A stretch of DNA of 64,000 bases, from assembly GCA_030849805.1 (NCBI GenBank), contig JASANZ010002258.1, positions 57,931 to 121,930 on the forward strand, written 5' to 3'. The notes beneath the pieces are model-generated. The model worked only from the letters and a program-made list of their open reading frames with translations. It was not told where the DNA came from and searched no databases. This document shows, one piece after another, positions 9,902 through 19,400 of this stretch. This stretch comes from Sergeia podlipaevii. Its lineage: Eukaryota; Euglenozoa; Kinetoplastea; Trypanosomatida; Trypanosomatidae. The position numbers and the translations under genes were made by a program. Numbering within the stretch: the first letter of the stretch is position 1; every line of letters starts with the position of its first letter.

Positions 9902-10500
9902 CGTCTCGCTTCCCTATTAGTGCTGCAGTAACTGTCACAGCACACACACACACACCTATTGAGTAGGGACTTCACCTTTTCTTTTTTTTAAAAAAAAAGG
10001 TGACGAGTGAAGATGCGAAGAAAGCAAATACGATTAAAAAAATTAAAAAAATCAGACAACAACAACAAAAAAAAAAAAAAGAAATCACCAAAACAAAAGA
10101 GGGGTTGTGTGAGTAAAGGAATGTACTGATAATGAATTTAATTTACTACAAAGAAGCGAGGCACACTTATAACAACTACGTATATATGCTATCCTAGTGC
10201 TAGGACTACTTCAATGTGGGGGCAGCACTATATATAGAGAGATACAACAGAGGTCTATGGTACGTCACGCTTCCTTCACTCGCTGTAAAAAAAAAGAAAA
10301 AAAAAAGTTTTGCAAAGGGGACAGATAAAACACATAGGAAATTGAATAAGCCTCAGATTTACAAATGAGATGCAAAAACAAGGCGGTGCTTGTAGCAAAG
10401 TGATGTACTGACAGTTCTTTTCATGCTCTTATATATAAACTTACATACTTTTTTTCTATCTGTAGTTGAAGCAACAAAAATCTAGCGGGTTATTTTCTTA
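9902..10500. other. Spacer between the C2H2 gene and PAN2
   Basis: Contains a short (CA)n run near 9940-9956, the inverted repeat at 9972-10003 and long A runs near 10065-10080. A plausible PAN2 acceptor is GTTACTGCAG about 30 nt upstream of the ATG. No gene was seen. Confidence 0.6.
9972..10003. repeat. A/T-cored inverted repeat upstream of PAN2
   Basis: TCACC and GGTGA flank a T8/A9 core with one imperfect arm, so either strand can fold into a hairpin. It lies ~70 nt upstream of the PAN2 ATG and interrupts what would be the splice-acceptor region on the minus strand. It may be no more than fused homopolymer runs. Confidence 0.5.
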
Positions 10501-12477
10501 CTACTGAGCTTTCCTCTTGGCTCTTTCAACTTTTCTTGGCACTTCTGGCTTTGACATCTTCCGTGCCTCCTTCACACTCTGTGCTGTGGTCAGAGTGCCG
10601 GTAGATGTAGTCGCTCCTGGTGACGATTGCAGATAACGGACAGGCTGAAGCGCACTCTTGTTGTGATGCTTCACAGCGTGCGCATGAGCCTCCTCCTCTG
10701 TCAGAAAGAAGCGACCGCAGTTAGAGCAGGTGGCGTGAGTAGTGAGACCCAAGTCCGCAAAGTTGATGCCTGTATGAAGCAGCGTCATGTGCTCCATGAG
10801 GGAGTACATGTCAGTAAAAGTGCGTCGACAGGCGGGGCAAGGGAAAAGCTGAGTGGGAAGCTGGTGTTTGCCTGTCATATGCCCATGAAGACCCTTTGCA
10901 CTAGAAAACCCACGCTCGCACTGATTGCACCACCACACATTCTTAGCCGTCACCTGAGGCAAACTAGCTGCATCACTGTCCTTGGCAGCTAAGGATGCTA
11001 TGCCATCCTTGGTGGGATGCTTCTTGGCTTGATGCTCAGCTAGAGCCTCCTCCGTTGTAAAAACGCGTGTGCAGTGCAGACACGCAAAGGACTTTGCGTT
11101 CTTGTGCAACTCTATCAGTCTGCAAACCTGCAGACTAGCGTCCTCTCTGGAATGCTTGAAGCGTAAGTGCGCGTACAAAGCCGATTGAGTCGTGTAGACT
11201 TTTGGAGATGTGCACATATCACAGACAACGGCGATGTGTCTTGTGCCTGGGGTTGTCGCATCACTGCGCCTAGCCTCCGCCACGTCGTTACTAGCGCGAC
11301 TGTCACCATCCGTGGCGTCTGTTTGGCTAGCGTCCACCGCCAAAGGCGTCGCGTTCCCATCAGGGTGTCGTCCCTCCAGATGCTGAAGCAGCTCCGCCTC
11401 ACTCCTTAAGCACTTGCCGCAGAGTTCACATGGGAAATGACCCTCAGTAAACATCAGCAGTTCATTGCCCGCAACTGTTTGTGCCGCTTGCACTGGTGAG
11501 GACGTAGGGCCGCGGCCAATAATGTGGTGCAGTGAGTGTGGTATACTTACCCCAGACTGACGCGGCTGCGCCTTTACGGGATCTCTAATAGTTTCTGTAA
11601 CAGCCGCTGCTACCCCGTAGAGGCGGCGTGTAGGCTGCTGCTGCTGGTGTTGAGTCCAGTCTTTGCTATTTAAAGTGGAAGATCCTTTTATTTGAGGCGC
11701 GCGTGCACCGGCGTCTCTGGCAGCGCTGGCGGATGCCGTCACAGCCACGCGTTTTTCTACCTCGTCAAGGTCGATCGTTGGATGCTCATATGAAACGTGC
11801 ATGAGAAACGCATCACGTGTTCGGAACGGATCTCCCTTGACGACACACCAATTGCACAGATACTCGCCGTCCTTTGTGATGGTCGGTAAATCTACCCATA
11901 CCGCGCTCGTTCGCGTGCGATGAGCACTTGATGCAAAAGGATCGACCCTCGCTGTGTCACTCGTCTGCCTCATGCCGCCTGGATGAGGCAGCGGAGAGCC
12001 AATTAGCTTCCTATACAGCTGCAGCCGCTCTGCGCAGATGTTTTTCGCGTGAGCATGGTCGATGCCCTTGTGGACTGCGGTAAGATGAGTGAACATGCGG
12101 TGCATGTGGAAAAAGATGCCACAAACTGGGCATGCGGCGTATGCGAGGCCCTCGTGCGTGTGCGAGCGCGGGGTCGCGAACTGTACCCTACTTCCGCCCT
12201 CACCACCTGCGGCGATGTCGTCTAGCTTGGATGATGACGATGATAAAGCAGTAGAAGCAGTTTCGCCTATCCAAGAAGTATACTCTCTGCGCGGTTCGCA
12301 AATAGCTGTGTGAGAACTAAATGTGTGTGCTGCGCCGCAGCTGTGCAGGCACTCCTGTAGATTCCATGACGACACTAGTGCCCTTCCAGCTGACCATAAT
12401 CCCATAGTGTGGGCACCAGTCGTTAGGCAAGTGGACAGTGCGCGACTCAGCAGTGGTCTCGACTGCAAAAAGCGCAT
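10501..12477 (-). CDS. Eight-finger C2H2 zinc-finger protein, probable mitochondrial targeting
   Basis: 658 residues. The N-terminus (MRFLQSRPLLSRALSTC) is rich in R, S and L with no acidic residues, as in a mitochondrial presequence. Eight C2H2 units run from ~116 to ~612, with first pairs CPVC, CNWC, CELC, CDMC, CLHC, CNQC, CPAC and CSNC and each closing HxxxH or similar. Finger 4 has an insertion between the cysteines and first histidine. The tail is basic. Kinetoplastid mitochondria use C2H2 proteins in RNA editing and mitoribosome assembly; the fingers here could bind RNA or proteins, but no OB fold like that of KREPA editosome proteins was noticed. The acceptor at 12556-12557 makes 12477 the first ATG. 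Confidence 0.8.
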   Translation of the reverse strand: MRFLQSRPLLSRALSTCLTTGAHTMGLWSAGRALVSSWNLQECLHSCGAAHTFSSHTAICEPRREYTSWIGETASTALSSSSSKLDDIAAGGEGGSRVQFATPRSHTHEGLAYAACPVCGIFFHMHRMFTHLTAVHKGIDHAHAKNICAERLQLYRKLIGSPLPHPGGMRQTSDTARVDPFASSAHRTRTSAVWVDLPTITKDGEYLCNWCVVKGDPFRTRDAFLMHVSYEHPTIDLDEVEKRVAVTASASAARDAGARAPQIKGSSTLNSKDWTQHQQQQPTRRLYGVAAAVTETIRDPVKAQPRQSGVSIPHSLHHIIGRGPTSSPVQAAQTVAGNELLMFTEGHFPCELCGKCLRSEAELLQHLEGRHPDGNATPLAVDASQTDATDGDSRASNDVAEARRSDATTPGTRHIAVVCDMCTSPKVYTTQSALYAHLRFKHSREDASLQVCRLIELHKNAKSFACLHCTRVFTTEEALAEHQAKKHPTKDGIASLAAKDSDAASLPQVTAKNVWWCNQCERGFSSAKGLHGHMTGKHQLPTQLFPCPACRRTFTDMYSLMEHMTLLHTGINFADLGLTTHATCSNCGRFFLTEEEAHAHAVKHHNKSALQPVRYLQSSPGATTSTGTLTTAQSVKEARKMSKPEVPRKVERAKRKAQ

Positions 12478-13120
12478 GAGAATGGCGATTTAGCTATATA
12501 TGATGAATGGCAGCGTGCCTGTGTTAAGCGTGTCTCAGTAGAGGTGTACTTCAACCTATGCAAGAGAAAGTCAGAGAGAGAGAGAGAGAAAGAAAGAAAG
12601 AAAAGATGGTGTAATATTAAAAGTGAAAGCACAGATGCATGGATTCAGCAGGATAGACAACCTTCGATTGCCTCAAGCGTCATAATGTTTTCTTTTTTTG
12701 TGTGCCACCCTCCCATTCCGAGACTGTATTACTATTTGCCTTGTCTGTTCGTTTGCTTTTATGTGGGTATCGGCATAGGTAGCAAAAAAAAAAAAAAAAT
12801 TCACATTGTGCACACAAGCTCATAGCATACAAACAATAAATAAACGCAGCAAAAAAAACATATATATATATAGCAACAAAAAAAAAGTGATAATAAAAGC
12901 AGAAGTATCAAAAAAGGGGCCTTTATGTTTCATTCGCCAGTTCGTCTGACGGGACAAGTTCACTCAACGTCATAAAAGCCATACGTACACGGAAAGTTGC
13001 ACGTAAAACCAAGTGGAAGATGAAGCTGCAAATGCAATCATGCGGGAGGAGAGAAGTGATAGTTCACACCCATGCCCCCCTCTCCCCACAACCACCACTC
13101 CACCTCCTATGTCTTGTATC
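12478..13120. other. Spacer between ATG4 and the C2H2 gene
   Basis: Contains the C2H2 acceptor, an A15 run near 12784-12799 and a TATATA tract near 12860. No gene was seen. Confidence 0.65.
12556..12606 (-). promoter_or_regulatory. Long CT-rich tract and acceptor for the C2H2 gene
   Basis: About 45 nt of CTTT and CT repeats on the minus strand lead to GCATAG, with the AG at 12556-12557. No ATG lies between it and the called start. Confidence 0.7.
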
Positions 13121-14209
13121 TCACAGCAACTCCCATGAGTCGCTCTCATCAGCGCCAAGTCGTGTGCATGCGTTGGAGCCAACACGATCGCCAGCGACGC
13201 CCTTCACAGTGCCCTCGCTCATAGGGTGTAACAAAGAGCGAAATGCATTGGGCTTCTTTTGGTGTCGCTGCAGCTCGTAGTCAGAGGCACCTCTGCCCTC
13301 CGCCAGAACGAGAAACCGGGTGGGCAGGTGAGCCCGCAGGTCCTCCCACTCTGTCTTGGTACGCACCGCGAACGCAATAAAAAGGGACGTGTCCACATAC
13401 GACCAGTGCACGCAGCGCACGTCCTTGATGGTGGGCTGCACGAGACCCGTGCTACCCTCCGCGTCACTGACTAGTGCGGGCTGAATGTGCTGATGCGGGT
13501 CTAAGTAGAGAAGCTGGCTTTGGCTGTGCCCGAAAAAGTAGTAACTCCGCCCAGGCACTCCCCCCACTATCCCTATACACGCCGGCTGACTCATGAGGCC
13601 TTCTAGTTGAAGATACGATTCCTGTCCAAGGCGCGGCGCCACACTTACACGCACTGCGGCGAGCACGAGCACCACCTCCGCGCCGCCCTTTAGAGCCTGC
13701 GCGACGTCCTCAGCAAAAATGCACCCGTTGGTAGAGCACACAACAGCAATACGCGTGTGAAGCTTCTGGGTCGCCACTGCTTTTGATATAAGCAGTCGCA
13801 GGGCCTCACACCCTTGCGAAGGACTCCAATACTGCGCACGGAACGCCTTCCTATCCCATACATTAGCAATCATGTTGTGAACCGAAAAGATCGCATCGCC
13901 GCCACTCCTGTCGTGGAAGTACTGGAGCCGGTAGTCATCCGGGGCGTAAGTACGTAGGAAGTGCGCCAGAAGCATCTGTGTCGCTCGCAGCAGGCAGCCC
14001 CATCCCTGGTCTGTGGTGATGATCGACGTGACCGCGTTGATACCCTCAAAACCTTCGCGGTATGTAAACAACGAAAATCCGTGTTTCAAGTGGGTCTCTA
14101 GATCTTCAATGTTTTCAACGGGTGTCAACGGATACCCAACGATGAGCAGGGGAAACACAGGCTCATGTGGGAAAAATGAGTGCCACAGCGTCTGTGCGTA
14201 GCGCAACAT
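13121..14209 (-). CDS. ATG4: ATG4-family cysteine protease (autophagin)
   Basis: 362 residues, peptidase family C54. The nucleophile is C72 in DQGWGCLLR, which matches the conserved GWGC box. The catalytic Asp/His pair is D237 and H239 in YLDPHQ. The flanking GGVPGRSYYFFG segment is also typical. ATG4 trims the C-terminus of ATG8 so it can be lipidated, and removes ATG8 from membranes, in the cytosol during autophagy. Trypanosomatids generally carry two paralogues (ATG4.1 and ATG4.2); context from memory favours ATG4.1. The last ~50 residues are polar and poorly conserved in appearance. Confidence 0.93.
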   Translation of the reverse strand: MLRYAQTLWHSFFPHEPVFPLLIVGYPLTPVENIEDLETHLKHGFSLFTYREGFEGINAVTSIITTDQGWGCLLRATQMLLAHFLRTYAPDDYRLQYFHDRSGGDAIFSVHNMIANVWDRKAFRAQYWSPSQGCEALRLLISKAVATQKLHTRIAVVCSTNGCIFAEDVAQALKGGAEVVLVLAAVRVSVAPRLGQESYLQLEGLMSQPACIGIVGGVPGRSYYFFGHSQSQLLYLDPHQHIQPALVSDAEGSTGLVQPTIKDVRCVHWSYVDTSLFIAFAVRTKTEWEDLRAHLPTRFLVLAEGRGASDYELQRHQKKPNAFRSLLHPMSEGTVKGVAGDRVGSNACTRLGADESDSWELL

Positions 14210-14290
14210 TTCCCCTCCCTCCCCTGCTAACTTGTTTTCTTGTTTTAACTTCTCTCTGTCAGTTGAGTAGCAGCGGCGTCGCTCTTAGTG

Positions 14291-14291
<1 letters not shown>

Positions 14292-14326
<35 letters not shown>
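14292..14326. repeat. (TG)n microsatellite
   Basis: A run of 35 nt of alternating T and G on the plus strand, ~85 nt upstream of the ATG4 start. On the transcribed strand it is (CA)n. Confidence 0.95.
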
Positions 14327-14327
<1 letters not shown>

Positions 14328-15021
14328 GTACAAACTGAAAGGACTCCCTTTGCAAAGGAATAAAAAATGTAGATAGCAGAATTGTGGTAGATTTGTTGCT
14401 ACAGGTAGTGTGTAGACTGATGGCACTGCTCTTATGCAGATATCAATGATATCGTGGCACCCTCGTATGTATATATATATATGAATGAAAAGAAGAGTAT
14501 ATATGCTCGTTCTGTCAATGTACGCTGCAGATCACGTCGACTTCAGGCAAAAATAATAGTAAAACGCTAGTTGTAAAGTTCGAACCTATGTACAGAAAAA
14601 GAAAAACTGACGACAAAAGTGTACCTCCTTCACTCAGAAATGGGCAATACAACGTAGTAGAGTAAAATGCTTTTACAATGTGTACTAGGACTGGGGAAAA
14701 GAACGAAAAAAAAAAAAAAACTGCTCAATAAAGAAGGCTAAAAGTACTAGTAAAAGTGCCAGCACGCAAGAGACCCTTCGTCCCAATGCACAAGCACCCT
14801 GCCTGTTTGCTTTTGCCGCCTTATCTCTTTGTGGACTTCTACAAGACGCTACTTACAGGAAAAAAAAAAAAGTATGAGCGAAAATAAAAACGATTAACAA
14901 TGGCAACATCAAATAGGTGTAATAGTAAGAATGTTTTCAAGGAGGCAACGTGCTAACAAACAGTCGTAGCTCCCTCACCCCGATACAACAAAAACAAAGA
15001 AAAAAACGACTTGCAATAATC

Positions 15022-15042
15022 GCACACACACACACACACACA
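15022..15042. repeat. (AC)n microsatellite
   Basis: About ten AC units in the spacer between the LIM gene and ATG4. Confidence 0.85.
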
Positions 15043-15285
15043 TATGTAACAAAAAAAAAAGTACGTTCATGTGATATCGTTTAAAAAAAAAACTGAACTC
15101 AATATGCACTCTTGCTGCTTCCAAACTTAGCATCGCCACCACAACCACAACAGACACACACAAACACGCAACTTTTCATCAAGTGAGCAAGCAGTAACGC
15201 TTTATGCTACACAAGTACAAACTCACTTAGCTCTTCTTCTTCTTCGCCACTCTTCATGGCCACTGCAGCCCATCAGTGCCCTTCT

Positions 15286-15900
15286 CTATTCATTAGGATT
15301 AAATAGCTTCTCCATCTGATGGCGGTGACGGGGGAAGAACTGGCCAGTCATACGTGAGCCAGTGCGATGTGTGTTCACAAAAGACGTGTGCCAGCGACGC
15401 GTAGGGACGCGCACATCACGACCCAGTGCACATGGCAAGCACCACGCCCTACCGTCCTTCGAGTGAAATTGGTTGTGAATGATGCGGAACTTGCAGTTCC
15501 AGCACTTGAAGCACTTATAGTGGAAGAAGTACCCCTGCGTCGTGGGCACCCGCGCGTTGCCGGACGGCACCCAGACGTAGCTGTTGACGTCATCGGACTC
15601 AATCGGCTTGTCGCAGTTAAAGCAGCACGCGTTTTCAGGCACTACCATGGGGCTATCCACGTCCTCAGCGTACGCAGGGAAATGCGGTCTGGACTTGGCC
15701 TCCTCGTGTGGCACAGCGCTCAAGTGCCTAGCCTTGGACTGCAACCACCAGCGCCTGCTGTGCTGTGTGCGTACCTTGTTAGACTGCGTGGGCTTGCCGT
15801 GCATGTCACAGTGTTGCTCCAGCATTGCCGAACTGCTAGCTAGCGGTGAGAGTGTACCTGTCAGCATCGCTGTGGCGATGCTCTGCCTAGCACGCCTCAT
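15286..15900 (-). CDS. LIM-type zinc-binding protein, probable mitochondrial
   Basis: 204 residues from the ATG at 15900. The open frame extends to 15954 but starts there with TTG, and a splice AG at 15921-15922 removes that part. The N-terminus (MRRARQSIATAML) is basic and non-acidic, like a mitochondrial presequence. Zinc ligands are C93-x2-C96, H127-x2-C130, C133-x2-C136 and C154-x2-C157, the order of a LIM domain. The first loop (30 residues) is longer than the usual 16-23. A basic C-terminal region (TRRWHTSF to PRHRHQ) follows. Possible roles include a mitoribosomal or RNA-processing component, but no specific orthologue is recognised. Confidence 0.75.
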   Translation of the reverse strand: MRRARQSIATAMLTGTLSPLASSSAMLEQHCDMHGKPTQSNKVRTQHSRRWWLQSKARHLSAVPHEEAKSRPHFPAYAEDVDSPMVVPENACCFNCDKPIESDDVNSYVWVPSGNARVPTTQGYFFHYKCFKCWNCKFRIIHNQFHSKDGRAWCLPCALGRDVRVPTRRWHTSFVNTHRTGSRMTGQFFPRHRHQMEKLFNPNE

Positions 15901-16453
15901 GTGCTGTCTTTTTAAAGAAACTAAAAAAAATATGGGGCTGTTTATAGCCCTCAAACACTACTAGTACTGCTGGTAAATAGATTCAAACAGATTTATTTTT
16001 GAAGTGAGAAAGAGAGAAAAAAAAGAAGATGCGACAGTAAAAAAAAACAAAAATAAATAGGAAAATATATGTGTGCTGCAAGCGCCCTTGTTACTCGCTT
16101 TCACTGGACAACGCATTGGATGATGATCGTACCGGTCACTATCGTATTTATTATTTCTGTTTGTCAAATAATGAAACAAATATAAATGTGAAATAAAAGA
16201 AATAGAAAAAGTGATGACTGGGAGTGCTTTGAGAGATGCATGCCAGTATGTAATATGTTAGGGAAGCAATGGTGATGATCATAAATAGTTATAAAAGCAC
16301 GACCTTCTCCCTCGAGAAAATCTTACAAAAAAAAAAGTCTAATGGGGATTTATATATACGTTGTGCCTCACAAGTGGTCCAAACCTTTTGCAGTCACTCA
16401 GTTGACCTTCAGCGCCTCCGCTCCCGCTCAGGAGAGCCCATCTGCGATGCGGG
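15901..16453. other. Spacer between the large surface protein and the LIM gene
   Basis: AT-rich DNA with A runs. It contains the LIM gene leader and the 3' UTR of the surface-protein gene. No gene was found. Confidence 0.6.
15921..15930 (-). promoter_or_regulatory. Acceptor AG that fixes the LIM gene start
   Basis: A T8 run followed by AG (15921-15922) lies inside the longer open frame. Splicing here leaves the ATG at 15900 as the first start codon. Confidence 0.65.
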
Positions 16454-19400
16454 TCAGTGCACGGCACTCCCTGTGTATGCAGTCGTCTCATTGCATGCGA
16501 CTCTCTGTCCTCTCACATCCGCAGCAACCACGTCTTCAACCCTTTCGGAAGTTGGCTCGTTGAGACCAACAATAGGAGGCTGAGAGTGCGGGGGAAGTGC
16601 TGCACCGTGCTCGCTGTCGCCGAAGGGACACAGTGGGACACCCATCGCGTGGTCCCTGCAGCAGTAGACAATGCCCAAGACTAGTGAGCCAGTGAAGAAC
16701 ACAACAGCCGCTGCTAGAGCGTAGCCGCGGTTGAACAGAGAAACTCGGTTGTGCCCACCTGTGCCGCTCCGCCGTCCAGCCTCCTCGCCGTCCAGCGTGG
16801 TGTTTAACGGCTGTGATCGCTCTGAGGGACGGAGTCGTAATTTGAGTGGCTCAGACGGCAAAAACGATGCTGTGGCATTCCCGCTCGTCTCCAGCACAGT
16901 GCCTTCTGCCAACCCTGCCTGCAAAACTAACGAGCACCTGTCCGACTCGTCCTCCAGCGCCAGTACACCGACCGCAGCACTGCGAGAGCTTCCTGGAAGC
17001 GTGCTTAGTGTTGTGTTGGTGACCGTCACTTCGCCTTTTCTATCGCCCCTTGTCTTTCGGCAGGTCAAGGTCAGCCTCACCTCAGCTTCAGTCAGCATGC
17101 GTACAATGTTGTCCACCTGCGAGTTCATGAGAGGTATACGCAGTGCAGAGCGGAGAACAAAAGAGGACAGCAGGACGTAGTCACGAATGGACACGGCCAG
17201 TACTCTTTGTCCCGGAGAGAATAAAGTGCCGTCCGCAACGCTCACCTGCTCAGGCAACAGGCTCGAGGCCCGCACGGCAATAGTGTAAGTGGCTACCGCT
17301 GCAGAGCTAGGGCGGCGTGGTGGGGACACAATGAACGACTGCGCGGTGCAAGTGTCGGGAGCTGCAACCCACTGCGCTGTAACTTGTGTGCTTTTTGGAT
17401 TGGACGACACGGTGAAGGCGAGGGAGGCAAGTCCAGCGGTGCAATAGCCAGAGTTGCGCAGCTCAGCCAGCGGGGGAGCGGCAGGATCATTAAATTGCCT
17501 GGAAAGATAAGATGACCTGGGAGATGCCGCGATGGAGAGAACTGTACTTTCGTTCATTGTGATGAGCCCAACTGGGACGCCGGCTGGGGTCCTCCCGCCC
17601 GTTCGCACGTCATCTGGCACTATTGCCGGACTCTCCAGCACGTAAGAGGTGGGGGCTGTGTATCCTGGCGAGCGTAGGGCACACGTCGTGAGCAATAGTG
17701 AGCGGTGGGGGAGACACTCGCAAACGGAGTTGGCTATTGATGAAGTGACGCTGTAACGAGTGTACGCACCTACCGGGCACTTGCTGCACGTGAGAAAACC
17801 TCCCTGTACCTTTGTCATTCCGGAGCTCGGCCTGCACACACCCCAAAAGCCTATCGAGGCCAAAGCCGCGTTGTTCACAAGCGCAGCACTGGCGACCTGC
17901 GCAACGCTAGTATCGGGGCTCATCCATTCCACGAGCTGCGAGGCGGGCAGAAGTTGTGCACGGTCAATCAGCTCAGCTTCGCATGTCGCGGCAGCTGCCT
18001 CCTCAGCGGCTGTCAGTAACTCCTCAGTTGGCGTCACAGAGGTGCGCCAGCGCGCAAACAAAGAAATCATGCCAGGGAAGAAGTCAAACCATTGTGGGAA
18101 GGCGGGGGCTCTGTCGCCGGTGGTAGCATTCGCAATGTACACAATGGAATCTGGAGTGTACCCGGCCACTCGTCCACCAAGTGTCACCGCAAGCTGTGCG
18201 CTTCTCACCGTACTCGGTGAGGCTGCAAGCAGCCATATCACCGGCACCGCATTACCGAGCTGCTGCTTCCCAATATAGAACGTCACTGTCCCGACCCCAG
18301 CGTCCACCACCACAGTATAGGAAACGGCAGTGAGAGCAGTAGCGGACGTCTCGCTCCAAATTGGAATTTCCCACGCCTCACTCGCCACGTAGCCGCCCCT
18401 GACATCAACAAAAGTGGAGGCGTTGAGCAGAAGCCATGCCTTCATAGACGGTGCGTTGCCGCCACTGTCCCGCTGCGTGACCAGATACCAAGACCACTCC
18501 CGCACCGGGCCCCTTCCTCGGCCAGGCGGCGGTGCTGTGTTGCTCCTGTCATGCACCGACACCAACTCGTGACCCACTGTTGTCGTCACGGAGGAAACAG
18601 TTCCGTCACGCACCAGCGCATCGTGGATCTCGGTTAGCAGAGTGGTGTTCAAGGTGCCAGCGACGCTCCACGTGCGTCCCCACAAACCAGGACCGCCTTT
18701 CGTCTCCGCCTCTGGTAAAAGACTGGAGGGCAGCGTCACAGGCCGCGTCAGGACTGCCCACAGTCGCGTGCGAACCACAAAAGGACACGAATTGGGACTG
18801 TCCTGCTGACCGCTGCCAACGAGCACCGCCATAGGTAATGTCGCCGTGACGCTGCTGTTAGTGGGCAGTACTTCATGATTAGGCAGGCGGCAAGAGGCAA
18901 GGCCATAGGAGTGGGAGTCGTAGTAGCTGCCAGCGCGCGCAGTGCAGGTGCTGTTGATAGGTGCCAGGTAAGGATCCAAACACTGATATGCGCAGGCACT
19001 GTGCACCGACTCTAGTAGGGCACTGGGAGTGACGGGGGGTACACGGAAGGCATTCGGGGGCATAGAATCGCAGAGATGTTGATAGCCATCGCCAGGACAG
19101 AAGGTGGAGGCTTCGTTCGGCGCACAAGGATATGTACACCGTGCGCACCCAGATAAGTGGGTCAGGGGGTCTGCGTCTCCCACCACGACGTATTCGCCAA
19201 CTGGGCAGTAGGCATGCTCGATGCCTCGTGCATGTGATGCGCGTTGGGTGTATCTTGCACTGCTGCATGGGTCAACAGGTGCCGTGGTGGTGGTGGTGAC
19301 GCTCCCCTTCGAGGTGTTAAATAGTGAAGGCTGTGCTGTGAAGCGCGGGGGGGTGGTGCCTGTGTCCGCCAGTGTATTCACCGCCACAGATTGCTCCACG

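Larger units (their letters stand above)
14210..15285. other. Spacer between the LIM gene and ATG4
   Basis: About 1.1 kb, AT-rich, with two dinucleotide repeats, A14-A15 runs near 14706-14720 and short TATATA tracts. It holds the ATG4 5' region and the 3' UTR of the LIM gene. I saw no tRNA or snRNA. Confidence 0.6.

Noticed and set aside
14565..14590. B-box-like sequence (GGTTCGAAC on the minus strand) suggesting a tRNA
   Set aside because: Flanking bases cannot form a T-arm stem in either orientation and no A-box or cloverleaf is visible.
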